Assembly (NCBI GenBank): GCA_030549495.1 | Contig: JAUIRK010000993.1 | Location: forward strand, 372,001 to 436,000 | Length of the DNA stretch: 64,000 nt | DNA from: Nectonema munidae | Taxonomy: Eukaryota; Nematomorpha; Nectonematoida; Nectonematidae | Direction of reading: 5' to 3' | Part shown: positions 1-11,670 of the stretch, one piece after another | How the letters are laid out: every line of letters starts with the position of its first letter | Numbering within the stretch: the first letter of the stretch is position 1 | Position numbers and translations under genes: made by a program | Notes under the pieces: generated by a model | Told to the model about the DNA's origin: nothing | The model's input: the letters and a program-made list of their open reading frames with translations, nothing else | Database searches by the model: none

Positions 1-1770
1 GAGTGTAGTCGCAAGTTTGATAATAAAGATTACACAAATACTTCACAGACTAATAAAAACTATTCTTCATATCATCATCCTAATAATTCTAGAGAAAAGG
101 TCATTCAACTTAGAGCAGCCATGCTATCCTTCACATTCTACTTCTTAACTTGGCTAATCGCCGCTTTTAGTATTAAGTTTTATCATTCGCCAGTTGCGAA
201 GCGCATCCCGATGAAGTTCTCAACGTCTCTTCAACTCTCCGCTCAACCTTCTCTTCATCGTCAACTGGGACACATTTTTCGTCCCTTCACATTGTTGTCG
301 TGTGTGTTTACCATTCTCTGCATCGCCACATCCTTGTTCGTCTTCATCTACTACTTCATTTTGACGGATAAAGTCTTGTCCTTTTTGCAAAAGTTTTGCA
401 TCTTCCCCTCCGAAATTAAAGAAAAAACGAAGCGTGGAAGAATGAAGATCCTTGAATGCGAAGATAAAAAATCTCGGCTTCTAAATAACAAACTCCCCTC
501 TAACTTCACAGCCTCACTCAATGAAATAGGCCGTCAAAAGCAACAGAGTTCGCAAACGCTAAAGGAGTGCTCAAGTTCCTGCAACACTTCTAAACATCAC
601 AATCGAAAGAACTGCACATCGAACTGTCAATCAAATTCCCTCTACACTGCTTATAAAGAAAAGACTGATGCTTTGGCATCCGATCAACTTAACAAAAGTT
701 CTTCCATTTATCCCGAAACAGTGTTCAACTGTGGAAAACAATTTGAGTATGGAATCGATCATAACTTGGTAGAAAGGGATCATTGCCTTAAGTGCTCGAA
801 AAGCCGTTCCTCGAATACTTCATCTCATGCTTTCAATTGCCCAAACTATTGTGAATCAAGAGAAACTTTTTCATGCTGTGGGTGTTGTGAACAATTTTCA
901 GGATACAACTTGCACAACCAGTCAAATTTGTCCAACCTCTCTTCCTTCCAGTGTCATGATCAGAAGAATGTGACCTGCCAAAACTGTTTTAGCCATCACC
1001 ATCATAATCATCCTAACAATAGCAAAGCTTTTTCATGTCTATATCGAGGATTGGAGAGTAGATGCGTTGCTTCACAAAATGAAAATGTTATTGATCATCA
1101 TAATCTTCATCATATGAGAGAGCATTGCTTCTGTCAATTGAATCAGTATTGCGGTGAAAATTCGATCAATCATTCTATAGCCCTTCCTGTAAAGCAAGGT
1201 CCTTCGGACTTGAATCCGTATCTTCCGGACATTCTCTCGTGCAGTTCATATAACAAAGTCTATGTAAATCATAGACGTCACAACTTGAAACTTTCTCATC
1301 CCGTTTGCAAGAGAATGAAAGACCACATGTGCAGATTGGATGAAAGACGTAAACAGCACCCATCAAGTAAAAAAGTTCACTGCTATAAATGGATAGAAGA
1401 GAATCATGAAGCTTCACAATCAATTAATCACGCATGCAAAAATTCCAAATCATCTTCAAGTTCTTTCCGACAAAAAACTTTGACTTGCAAATGTGTCAAA
1501 GACAATCTTGGCATTACTTCAAAAGGTGAAGAAATAAAAACAAAGAAGTGCTACAGAAAGAGGATGAAAAAGGTTTCAAAGTATTTGCCTTCCAAATCAA
1601 TAGCAAATAACAATGGCGCATCTGCCAAAAAGTTAGTTATAAATTCCATATCTTCTCGCGTGAAGGAGACTAATTCTTCTTTATTTTTGCCGATAATCAA
1701 ATTACCCCCCAAAAATTCACCCAACAACAACCACAACTATTCACATTCCAACCTGCATCAGTATTCGTAG
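1..1770 (+). CDS. Unrecognised Cys/His-rich membrane protein, 3' end of gene
   Basis: I do not recognise this protein. The frame is open from base 1 to the stop at 1768-1770 (589 codons), so the coding region enters from the left edge; the Met at 121 is probably internal. The base composition is clearly richer in G+C than the flanks and the frame is long, which supports real coding. Near the Met there is a hydrophobic run (FTFYFLTWLIAAFSI) and about 60 residues later a second one (LLSCVFTILCIATSLFVFIYYFI), so two membrane segments are likely. The remaining roughly 450 residues are polar, rich in Ser, Asn, Lys, His and Cys, with many short Cys pairs (CCGCC, CQNC, CFC, CKC) and His runs (HHHHNH). 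The cysteines are irregular and do not make a zinc finger class that I can name. The tail would lie on one side of the membrane. It could be a fast-evolving lineage-specific protein. Confidence 0.75.
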   Translation, partial: ECSRKFDNKDYTNTSQTNKNYSSYHHPNNSREKVIQLRAAMLSFTFYFLTWLIAAFSIKFYHSPVAKRIPMKFSTSLQLSAQPSLHRQLGHIFRPFTLLSCVFTILCIATSLFVFIYYFILTDKVLSFLQKFCIFPSEIKEKTKRGRMKILECEDKKSRLLNNKLPSNFTASLNEIGRQKQQSSQTLKECSSSCNTSKHHNRKNCTSNCQSNSLYTAYKEKTDALASDQLNKSSSIYPETVFNCGKQFEYGIDHNLVERDHCLKCSKSRSSNTSSHAFNCPNYCESRETFSCCGCCEQFSGYNLHNQSNLSNLSSFQCHDQKNVTCQNCFSHHHHNHPNNSKAFSCLYRGLESRCVASQNENVIDHHNLHHMREHCFCQLNQYCGENSINHSIALPVKQGPSDLNPYLPDILSCSSYNKVYVNHRRHNLKLSHPVCKRMKDHMCRLDERRKQHPSSKKVHCYKWIEENHEASQSINHACKNSKSSSSSFRQKTLTCKCVKDNLGITSKGEEIKTKKCYRKRMKKVSKYLPSKSIANNNGASAKKLVINSISSRVKETNSSLFLPIIKLPPKNSPNNNHNYSHSNLHQYS

Positions 1771-1869
1771 CAAATTGCAATACTTGTTTCACCAGGATAA
1801 AATTTCGTTTCAAGTTATGTATATAAAATTGCCTTGTTTATTACCAACATATATTTAATTGGTTAGAGA

Positions 1870-1875
1870 AATAAA
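1870..1875 (+). terminator. Poly(A) signal AATAAA for the left gene
   Basis: A canonical AATAAA lies 100 nt after the stop codon of the Cys/His-rich protein. A second AATAAA is at 1946-1951. Either would end a short 3' UTR. No cleavage site can be proven from sequence alone. Confidence 0.5.
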
Positions 1876-2651
1876 TATATATGTATACGAATGTATACAC
1901 TCACATATATACACATACATATATTATAATAGATATTAATTTTAAAATAAAATTGTTAAGTTTTTTGTAGTGAATTTAGCTTTTAAGTACTTATTTTTCA
2001 TTTCAAAACAAAAAATTTTCATAAATTGTCCATCATTATATAACAAAGATGTCAAATATGCACTCGTTTAAAATTTTAAATTTTATTCAACTAACTAGCA
2101 GTGTAGTTTATTTGATAATTTATTTTCTTTCAAAAATCACTAGATTAGTTATTCAAAAATATTCAGTTTTTTTAAATAAATCTAGTCGAAGAAAATATTC
2201 GCTTTTTCAAAAACTTCGGTTACCTATGATAAGGTTTAGAGAAGTGATTCACAAAGTGATCATTTATAATATGATAGCTATATTTTGGAAAATAATGTAT
2301 ATAATTCGCTATACATTTTGAATACCAAAATGTTATCATTTTCTTGTCACCATTCGGAAGTTACTAAAATACTTTTAAATTTTCCCAAGAGTTTTATCCT
2401 AAAAAATTGATTTAGCGCTGTAAATAAAATTTTAAGTAACGAAAGAAAGCGTACAAATTATGTTAGAGTATGATATCAGAAATGATTTCAGTAATATCAA
2501 ACTAAACATTTAAATTTGTAGGATAAATAACAAACTCATGAGTCACAAAGAAGTTTATTCATTTTTTTCTGAAACAACGTATATTTTATAAGTAAAGAGC
2601 ATTTTTTTGAAATAATGTCGTCTAAGGGTTCTTTGAAGCAATATTATCTAG

Positions 2652-3060
2652 GGCAGGGGTCAGCAACGTTATACTAATGGCGTGCCAACTTAACACTTCT
2701 CAATTCATATCGATAGAGACTCTATAGAGACTTCCAAAACAAAATCAACATAACTGTTTTATAATTTATTTAACTTTTATATACAAATTTGCATAAAGAT
2801 ACAATAATAAGTAAAATTATAATTAGCAATAAAAAAAATTATATTAGTAATTAGTGCTTGACTCTTTGATAACTTTAGCCAACTCTTCAATATCCGCACA
2901 ATACTAAATAAAAAATGCTTGCGCGTAGTTAAAGGCACATTTGATTGCCTTTAAGATCTATTATAAAAACTGTTTAAAAATGTATTTAATTGTAAAACTT
3001 CGAATTTTTGCGTTCCACTGAAAATTGCTTGGCGTGCCAAGTTTGGCACGCGTGCCGTCA
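2652..3060. mobile_element. Non-autonomous hAT-like insertion with target duplication
   Basis: The direct repeat TTATCTAG flanks the segment at 2644-2651 and 3061-3068, the 8-bp target-site length expected of hAT elements; the similarity extends to ATTATCTAGRGCA. The left end reads GGCAGGGGTCAGCAACG, close to the common hAT terminus CAGGGGTCGGCAAC. The right end, GGCACGCGTGCCGTCA, is not a clear inverted copy, but GGCGTGCCAA motifs occur near both ends. No coding capacity was seen. The family assignment is moderately sure, the insertion itself more so. Confidence 0.6.
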
Positions 3061-3109
3061 TTATCTAGAGCATTTCTTTCAAAAATGCTTTCTAGCTGGC
3101 GTGGAGTAG

Positions 3110-3130
3110 AAAAAGTTTAGGGAACACTTG
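3110..3130 (-). mobile_element. hAT-type terminus (ZBED/Charlie-like end)
   Basis: Read on the minus strand this is CAAGTGTTCCCTAAACTTTT, very like the CAGGGGTTCCCAAACTTTTT end of Charlie/ZBED-type hAT transposons. The partner end was not found. The adjacent 2652-3060 insertion may have landed in or beside this older element. Confidence 0.4.
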
Positions 3131-5876
3131 TTTCGAGTTATGTGATTGTTTACTCAGGTTTCTTATACTTTCCGTTTTTAATCGAAATGGCGTTGAACCA
3201 TCTTTAAAAGTTATCAAAGCAAATATTGCACATGTTAGAGGTGTAAAGACGTTATAGATTTAAGCTTATATATTTTTACACTAAATTTAGCAAATTCTTT
3301 TCTTCTTGACGATATAAAGAAGTCTCTAAATAATACAAGAATATATTTATCATCAATAAAACTAGTGTATTGATGACAAAACACATTAAATTTTAAACAA
3401 CGCTATCTTTTCCATCTGCATCATAATCGTGTGTGTAGCAAAGAAATCTTGACAAATAATATACGCTGCTTAAGTTTACCAGATATTTCAAAAAGATACA
3501 AAATATTTCGGATATTAAATGAATTAATGACTAGAAGAATAAGAAGAAGGTCTCAAACATTTTTATTCCAAAAGGAACAAATACACACACTTAAAGTGTA
3601 TTTTTATCCTATTTAATAACGCTTCATTTTAGGAAATGGTATTTTAATACTTGACCTCCTGTTACAACGTCTTATTTAAGGCACTTTAAATTTTAAAAAT
3701 TATGCTAGATTTACTATTTCACGGGGTTCTTTAAATGTCTTTTTGATTATTAATAAATCACAGATCTATTTTAATAAAAGAACTCTTTTATGAACTACTA
3801 GATCTTCAAAAGAGAAAAATAATTCTAAAACTTCAAAAATATATCAATTGCAAAAAAGAATACATTATTATTTAAATAATAATTATATAAAATCACATTC
3901 AGAAATTTTCATCAGAATGTAGATTGAACATGTTTATACGTTTTTTGGAAAATAATATTTAGAAACAAATTTTTATTCTCTACAAACTTTCAGAAAATAA
4001 CACAATTAAAGTCTGTAGGTTTTAATTAGTCAAAATTTGATCTTTGAACACACTAATGCAAGTCAAACAAATCTCGTGCTTCAATCATGATGTAATTTAT
4101 GTCTCTTCAATAAAAATATTTCAATTTTATAAATCCTTGAATCTTGTTTTCGACTGGAAAGTTTTAAAAAATTTCGTAGATGCTTGAAAAAATGTTGGTC
4201 AAGGGTGCAAGATAATGAGAAAATGGATGATGTGATAAAGGCTAAATATCGACAACAAAAATGTAAATGAACATAATATCGACATATTATTGACAAAATG
4301 TCAGAAAACATTTTTATTTAAAAAAATTTAAGCTTTTTAAAATTTTTAAACTACCATAAATTGTGTAGTACTTGAAAAAAATTGGTCGAATAATTATATT
4401 TAAATAGTAAAAAATGAATAATATATTGCACAAACAGAACAAATGAAATAAATATATTTTTTTGAAAATTTTGTTCATTATGTGTCAATATTTTTTATTT
4501 TGGTCACGACATTTTGTCTGTCAACCTTTTTGTCCCAACACACTTTTAACGTTAGCCTGGCAACATAAGGTCTTCCAGTGTTGTGAGGCAGAATGGGGCG
4601 ACATAGTAGTATATGTCCTTTTTTGCCAAGTGAAAATGCATTTCGACCAGATCAATTCCAGATTAGGAGGGGCATTCAATATTTTTATTATTAATCATGA
4701 ACTTAACTACTAAAATTTCTTAGACAGGAAACCTCATCACATTATTTCAGAAAATTAAAAAAACGGTATCGTATAATTTTAACTTTTTGAGCATATTAAA
4801 TTTTTTGAAGAGATAATCTTCGCAGATATGGTATAAATGAGAAATTTGTAATATTTTTCTATTCCTTAAATCAAAATTGCTTATTTATTTCAACTTTTTC
4901 TAACAAAAAGCAAGAACGAAATTTCTGTTTGTAGACTTTTTGGGTAAATTCTAGTTTCTCAGTTTTTTCGAGTGTGTTATATCTTCTTCGCTTGAACGGT
5001 TCGTTATCTTCGTCTACGTTGTCTCGTTTACTTTTAAGTAATTGAGTTTTCTTACATTGTAAAAGATTTCTTTGAAAAACTGTTTACATTAGACCAATTA
5101 AGATAACAAATAAGTGGAAGAATTGAAGTAGAAGATCTGAAGCTTTTAAATGTAGACCAAAAGATGTTCATTTGTTATTTCAAAGCATTTCAATGTTTTC
5201 ACAACCAAATTTTGTGAGTGATGCCTACATTTTTAGAGTACTTCATGGATGGCCTTTTATATTACAATTCTCTTCAAAGATCATTCTATATTTTCATCGA
5301 CGCTTCACTTACTAGCATTGCCTTTAGATAAATATGAGCTCAATTCTTACAAATTTCTCATCCAATCTGGAATTCTATACACTAAGTACAACTTGTATAC
5401 AAATAATAACTTTCCTATGTAATATATATATATATACACTATACAGTAACAGCAATGTATGCATAAATCAGTAATGCTTACATAAAAATTTACTCACTAT
5501 CTCTCTCTCTCTCTTTCCTTCTCTTAAAAAAAGAATTATAGATCTTCATTCTGAATAATGAGTAAGAATTTTGCGTATAACATTCCCATCTTCAATGCTT
5601 AATATCTTTAATGTTGATAACACAATAGTTTCCTGACATCTAAAACTAAGGGCATCTTTCTTCAAAAAAGATCGCAGTTTGTTGAGTTTCCGAAATATAT
5701 GATGAATTTGGAATATCACCATGTGCATTTAATTAAACCCCCTGGAATATTAATTTTCTCGTAATGACATATAAATGTGATATGCGAAAATCGTGTGTAG
5801 GTAGAATTTTTACCAAAGTAGTTCCCAGAGAACACTATTTCCGCTTCCAACAAGGAATAATGTAAGATGTCTACAT

Positions 5877-5891
5877 CAGTGATGGCGAACC
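5877..5891 (+). mobile_element. hAT-like terminus CAGTGATGGCGAACC
   Basis: The 15-mer CAGTGATGGCGAACC matches a terminal motif known from many hAT elements. It is followed by a locally G/C-richer stretch to about 5975 that ends in a purine block (gcgggagggaggg). No matching right end or target duplication was found, so this is probably a truncated copy. Confidence 0.4.
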
Positions 5892-6979
5892 ATAAGGTGG
5901 GACACAAGATCATCATGATTCCCTGGAGCGCATTCTCTCTCCTTCCCCCAATTAGAGCGGGAGGGAGGGAATTTCTTATAAAAAATTTAATAGAAGACAA
6001 AAAAATGTTATAAAAAATTTGATTTTAATGTTACTTACCTTTAAAATGTAAAAGTATTCTTTCATTTTTTAAATAGTATTTTTTTGTTAACTTAAAGTAG
6101 AGGAGAGTAAATTATCACAACACGTAACAATATTAAATTCAATAAAATTTTCGTATTAAAAGTTCAACAGAAAACAAGAAATCTTATATTAACCTTAACT
6201 GACCCTGGGTAAAAGTTTTGTATCTTATTTTAAAAACTTTAATAAAGTTACTTAGTGACAAAAGACCTGCACTGACCCTACAAATAAACCAATACCAAAT
6301 TATTGAGTGACTTTTTTAAATGTAAATAATAACAAAAAAACTTTCTTAAAGTTTAAATAATGAGTTTAGAAGAGTATAAATTGAGGTTTGGAAGCAAAAC
6401 AGTAGTATAAACTATCCAAGATAACTCTTCGAAAACGCTTGGACAAGTATAGGAGTAATTTAATTTTAACTTGAAATGTAGCAATATATGTAACGTGTAC
6501 TTAGAACACCTTCCTAACTATTTGCATGTCAAAAGAAGATGACGTTTTTTTATAAAATAAGTGAAAACACTTATTATTTACGGATACCTTTTTCAACCAA
6601 ATTTTGCATTGAAAGTATAGGGAGATCATTCGATTTTGTCACATTACATCAAAATTTTAAATTTTTATAAAATAAAATATCCCTATAACCATCTTTATTT
6701 ATAGAAATTTAAGATGTTACATGATATATTTGAAAAAATATATATAAACATTCCAATAGAGTAGCGCAAAAAATAGTTATCACCATATGCGTGCGTACGT
6801 AAGTATAGGTAGTATTTATCTCCCAGCTGATAAAAATTTTGGTGATACCTTGTTTTTTCTAATTTTTTTAAGATTTTAAATACCATTTAAAGCTATGCAA
6901 ATTTTCATTGAGAAATATTCATTCAAAGTTCTCGAGTTCATCAAAAAAATCAAATCTATATATTTAAGTATGTTTACTA

Positions 6980-7400
6980 AATCTTTTTTAGGTTGAACTT
7001 GCAGACAAAAAATGTTTTAAAAGAATGATATTGAACAACATTTTTGATTAAATATACTAATGTGTTTTAAGGAATTTAAATTGCCAAATAAGTTTTAATT
7101 AAATAAAAATTATGTCTTTTTAGGAATTGAAATTGCCAAATGGGGAGACAGTGATAATAAACAATTAAAGACTTTCAGGTTATACACTTTTTTCTTAAAG
7201 TTTGAAAAAAATATTAAAAAAACTCTAGAAAAATCATTATAAGATAAATACTCAGAAATCAGTTTTTTTTAAATTGATAGTATATTTAAAACTCTTTGTT
7301 ACTAAAACTTTTTCCTTAAAAATATAATATATTTAATCAAAAATGTTCTGCATTATCATTCTTTCAAAACTTTATTTGTCTCACCTTAAAAGAGGTTTCG
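6980..7400. mobile_element. Foldback/MITE-like element with about 80-bp inverted ends
   Basis: The arm at 6982-7066 is repeated in reverse complement at 7319-7398 with a few mismatches and small gaps. Shared cores include GAATGATA, ACATTTTTGATTAAATATA and AGACAAA. The 250 bp between the arms is AT-rich and non-coding. The form (long imperfect inverted repeats, no gene) fits a MITE. A target duplication was not clear. Confidence 0.6.
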
Positions 7401-8017
7401 GGAAGATTTCATTACATAGAAAATTTTTTTGTTAAATTTTATCAAGTCGGAAAAATATTTTTGCTAAATTATGCAATATTGGAAATACGAATTTAATACT
7501 ATATATTTTTCATGCGTGACTTGTATTATTTTATAGTCCATAAAATAAGCTTTAATTTGGTGTAGTTCATGTTAAAAAGGGTTAAAAAATGCAAAAGTTA
7601 TAAGCATTATAAGAATTGACTTAAATTTAGTCTAAATACTGTTAATAAATAATATTACATAACGAAAAATGCGTACTAGAGAAGTGGTGATGCTATAGAA
7701 TTAGATTATAGAACATAAACGTAGATGCGTTCAGACATGCGTATTATTATTATTATTATTATCTTTTTTTTGCATAAATATGTACATATTGGTTTGCGCA
7801 TAATTCGATCTAATTCTAAACTAATGAACCTTGCGAACTGGTATGATGAATTAATATAAAATGTCAAATGCTTTTAAAAATATACATTTTTTTTTTTGAA
7901 AAAACCCAGCTTATCAACATTCCCTTAACTAAAGCTCCTAGAACTATTTTGAAAACTAGAAAAAAAGATAACTTTTCACTTAGTTATGGTTAATACAAAA
8001 AAGTGGTACCCCTTTTG

Positions 8018-8095
8018 TCTATCTATCTATCTACATATCTATCTATCTAACTAACTATCTATCTATCTAACTATCTATCTATCTATATACATATA
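8018..8095. repeat. TATC tetranucleotide microsatellite
   Basis: A run of about 18 tetramers of the type CTAT/CTAA with interruptions, typical of a diverging microsatellite. Related CTAA-rich decayed tracts occur at 16600-16740 and 43950-44030. Confidence 0.9.
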
Positions 8096-8574
8096 TGTCT
8101 ATAGACGATCTTTCCAAAACATGGGTTTTCAGAGTTTAATAAAACCTTTATTTTCCATCCAATTTACTTGAAATTTTATGTGCAAGCAGAAAACATTTTT
8201 CTCACTTAGCTTGTCAAATGTCAACTGGTTTGATGACTGTTAAGGAATTATTTGGCATGTAAAAGTTTCAACATTCACATATAAGTCAGTCTGACAAAGT
8301 TTTTCGGTGTATTTTTTGTTACAGGCAATTAATATAGTAGTATGCCTGGCAAACGCGCTATACTTTCCATGTTACATATACTTTCTGTACATTTCACTGT
8401 TATACTTTTTGTTGTTTCCTGGTGGTCTTGCCTGCCAGACGACTGATTTATTTATAGCTATGATTTTGTTATATTTTATTGAGTTTTAGTGTTTTAACAT
8501 TAGAACAATATTATTGTATTGGTTGCAGAAGTCTGCAAAAATGCCAAATTGTATTTTCATTTTCAGTGAAATAT

Positions 8575-8683
8575 TCGTACTTCAAGTGTCCATTTGGCGA
8601 AATCTCCGTTTGATAAAATTTTTGTTTGGCCAAATGTCCTCCTTTCAAATGTCTATCTGCCAAATCTCGGGGTACCGTATATA
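8575..8683. repeat. Short-motif cluster of the 'tttggcgaaat' kind
   Basis: Several degenerate copies of a unit of about 12-20 bp follow each other: catttggcgaaatc, gtttgataaaat, gtttggccaaatgtcc, tttcaaatgtc, tctgccaaatctc. The same kind of wording recurs at 18884, 26215, 49003, 50378 and 62485. The minus-strand frame across it (60 residues) is a by-product of the repeat and not a gene. Confidence 0.6.
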
Positions 8684-9207
8684 ACAGTAGCACTAAATGA
8701 AATTAAAGTAACATTTAAAAATTAATATGTACTTTGAAAATTTTGTGCATTCTCACTTGCAGATGATATTTATTTTAGTAAATTTTCCAAGACGCTCCCT
8801 TTCCCTCACCCCAAATTTTTTCAAGCTCTTCATGTTATCATTTCTGGCTTTCCTAATAGTTATGAAATGAAGCTCCCAAGGAAATGAAGCTCACAATTTG
8901 TCTGAATGTATACAATTGGAATCTCATTCAATTACTAAAAGACATGTTTTCCTTTAAATTTGTTCCTGAACTTTTGTTAATAAAAATGGCAAAGGAACTA
9001 CTCAAAATTATTTTTGAGGAATTAAGTTAACTGTAAACCAAACGCTAGCTGGAATCTTGAAAATCATTTGTTTTAAAATTTATATACTTGGGATGTACTT
9101 TGAGTCTTTTTAGTTGACAAAAGTATGCGTTTGAAAATATTCTCATTCTGATTGTTATATGTTTCATCATTCAAATATCATTTTCTCATTGTTACCTCAA
9201 TTCTTAG

Positions 9208-9285
9208 GCTAAAGTAGATCCGAATCTTAGACCACAATCAGAAAAAGGCAAAGAGGCATTTGCTCCCTCTGGAGATAAGAAAAAG
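9208..9285 (+). CDS. Candidate isolated coding exon, phase 0-0
   Basis: A 78-nt segment is bounded by a good acceptor (ctcaattcttag) and a GTACTT donor, and is open for 26 codons. It encodes a charged, Pro-containing stretch with motifs VDPNLRPQSEKG and APSGDKKK. The local composition is less A/T-extreme than the flanks. Phase 0 at its 3' edge would match the start of the transglutaminase exon at 15958 or 15973, so it might be an upstream exon of that gene. It could equally belong to another gene or be chance. Confidence 0.3.
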
Positions 9286-11144
9286 GTACTTTATAAATAT
9301 AGAGCCAAAATATTCGATGAAAAAAAATGTCCACTTTAGAGAAATTTCAAGAAGTTTTAGAATTTTTTCCATGAAGAAGGAATACCACAATATTGGGTTC
9401 TGATGAATATAAAATTACATTAATTGAGAGTAATAAAATATTACATGCAACGAAGAAGAATTAATTTGTCTAAAGATTATTAATTTTAATAGATGAATAT
9501 TTCGTATACATTATATTTCAGAAGATGATTCTTTACACAAAAAATACCATATATTAACTCACTAAGTTACATCCTTACAATGAGTAAAAGTTAGATGTGT
9601 TTTCGTGTAATAAAATATTCAAGAAACTTTTTTGTATCCTATTTGAACTTTTGAATATTTCTCTTTCTTCTTCTTCTATTCCTACACCTTGCCTCTGAGT
9701 TTCTAGATCGGTGGCCATGATCTCTTTTCCTTTCCATGTTGTCTCTTTCCAATAACTCGCTTCTCTAGCCACATCTTACTTCTTCCTCCTCAACACAAAC
9801 AATGATAATCGCCTTTTTAGTATTGGTTCTTAGTTCGTGCTTTTCTAGTCTTTTACAAGTGTTCTCTCGTTATGTTCTTCGCCATCACATTACTTTACCA
9901 GAATGTTTCACTTTGAATACTATAAATTTTTTGTGCTTGAAATATAAAAATACTTTACTTTTTAGAAAGCTTTTGTCTATCTCTAATATATTCGTGATTT
10001 TATGAAAATAAATTTGACTTAACTATTAGGTAAAATGAAGGAATATAACAAAATATATTTAACTTTATTAATTCTTCGATAAAAAATTGTTATTATCAAA
10101 GTAGTTTTTTTTAACTTAATTAGCAAATGAAACAAAATTTTAACTACATTCATTTAGTAAGTTTAATTACCTAATTTGAGATCTTATAGAAAAGCTATAA
10201 TTTACTAAACTAATTAGCGAATGGAACTATTTTTTTCCCCTTTATGAAAACTCAATTTATTCTCTCGCACCCTGTACAAGAATTTTGATTCTGTCTTTCC
10301 TTAACGATTATTTTAAATTAAAAAGTAAAAAATTAATGGTTTGGAAGCATAAAATCAGCCTACCGACACTATATTTCAGAAAAATACACAAGCGAAGATA
10401 ACAATTTATAATAAAATCCAAGAAAAATGGTCGATAACTTTCACAATATGAAGGTTAGTGATGATGATCGAAGTAAATCCTAATTAATCTCTTACTGGAA
10501 AATCTTGGAAAGATCAAAAGTATGTAAACTTGTAAACTGGAATATTCGAACATCTTTAAACTTTAAGTTTGTGTTATATGAAATGTATATTTACGAATGC
10601 GATGTCTTATAAGGTTCGGGCTTTTTTGCTTAAAAAATATGCAATGATTCTTTGTTCAATAATTAAATAATTCATTTTGACTTTCATATAAAAATTTGGA
10701 GTAGGCAAGGAATAATTAGTGTTGCTTTTAATCATCTTTTCTATGAAAAAGATGAAATCTACCTTTATATACGCTTTTATTTTATTTTAATACTTCGTTC
10801 GAATACCGTTTTATTCATTTCAAAGATGTTCTTCAATCCAAGATTTACTCGATTCCAACAAGGATTATCTTCTATTGTGAACCTTCCCTTGAGTTTCATT
10901 GTTAGAAACTTGAGAATATGTAGTATAAATCTGTAATATATAATCATGTAATATCCCCAATATTGCGAAAAAATGATCCATTGCATATCTTTTAGGCTGA
11001 TAATATTTTGACTCTTAATATTTAATTTTAAGGTGTATTTTAAAATAATATTTAACATTTTTGGTTCTCTAGAAATAGTTTTTTAAATTTTTGTTCAACA
11101 AAAAACTTCGTTTTGAAGTTTATGACATAAAAAATTTCAAAAAG

Positions 11145-11670
11145 CATAAGAAAAAATAGTTCAAATTTGTTTAAAATTGGTTCACAGAGATTTTTAATTT
11201 TTTTCAATGTTTTTTTTACCCTTATTGACTTTTATTCGCACTTGAAAGAGTTTATCTTCGACATTTTTTAACCGATCTTTTATTCGAAATTTTTATTTTT
11301 TTATTACCCTTACTTTATTTCAGCTTTTTATTCAACAACAAAATTAAAAAAAATGCATGATAAAATTAATCATTAAAATAGACCTTAAATATTAGGAAAT
11401 AAAAGTGTAAATTAAACTTAATTTTTGGTTTTGTAAAATTAAATAAAATCATAAATTAAAAAAGTTAAATAAAAATTAAAAAGTTTATTTTAATAAAGTT
11501 ATAAATTTTGATTTTTTATTGACTTAAAAATATTTTGTTGACTTTATTGACCTAAAAAAATCAAAATATAGAAGAAAAAATAGTTAAAACTAGTTTAAAA
11601 TTGGTTTACCGTGACTTTTTGTTCCTTTTAAAAAAATGGACTTATTGATTTTATTGACTTTTATTCGCCC
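11145..11670. repeat. Direct repeat pair, about 95 bp, 430 bp apart
   Basis: Copy one (about 11148-11242) and copy two (about 11576-11672) share aaaaaatagtt, gtttaaaattggtt and cttattga...ttgacttttattcgc in the same order and orientation, with moderate divergence. The DNA between is AT-rich and non-coding. This may be two copies of a dispersed repeat or the ends of a small decayed element. Confidence 0.5.

Larger units (their letters stand above)
1876..9207. other. Intergenic AT-rich DNA with relic repeats
   Basis: No convincing gene was seen on either strand. Open frames here are short (under 100 residues), lysine/phenylalanine/isoleucine-rich and unlike any family I know. The stretch holds hAT-like ends (2652-3130, 5877), an inverted-repeat element (6980-7400), a TA run at 5418-5440, a CT run at 5498-5513, an ATT run at 7743-7760, a TATC array at 8018-8095 and a short-motif cluster at 8575-8683, each listed separately where useful. 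Confidence 0.6.

Noticed and set aside
4462-4713. 83-residue frame with several Cys and Trp
   Set aside because: No splice support, no family match and no upstream or downstream coding; local composition alone is not enough.
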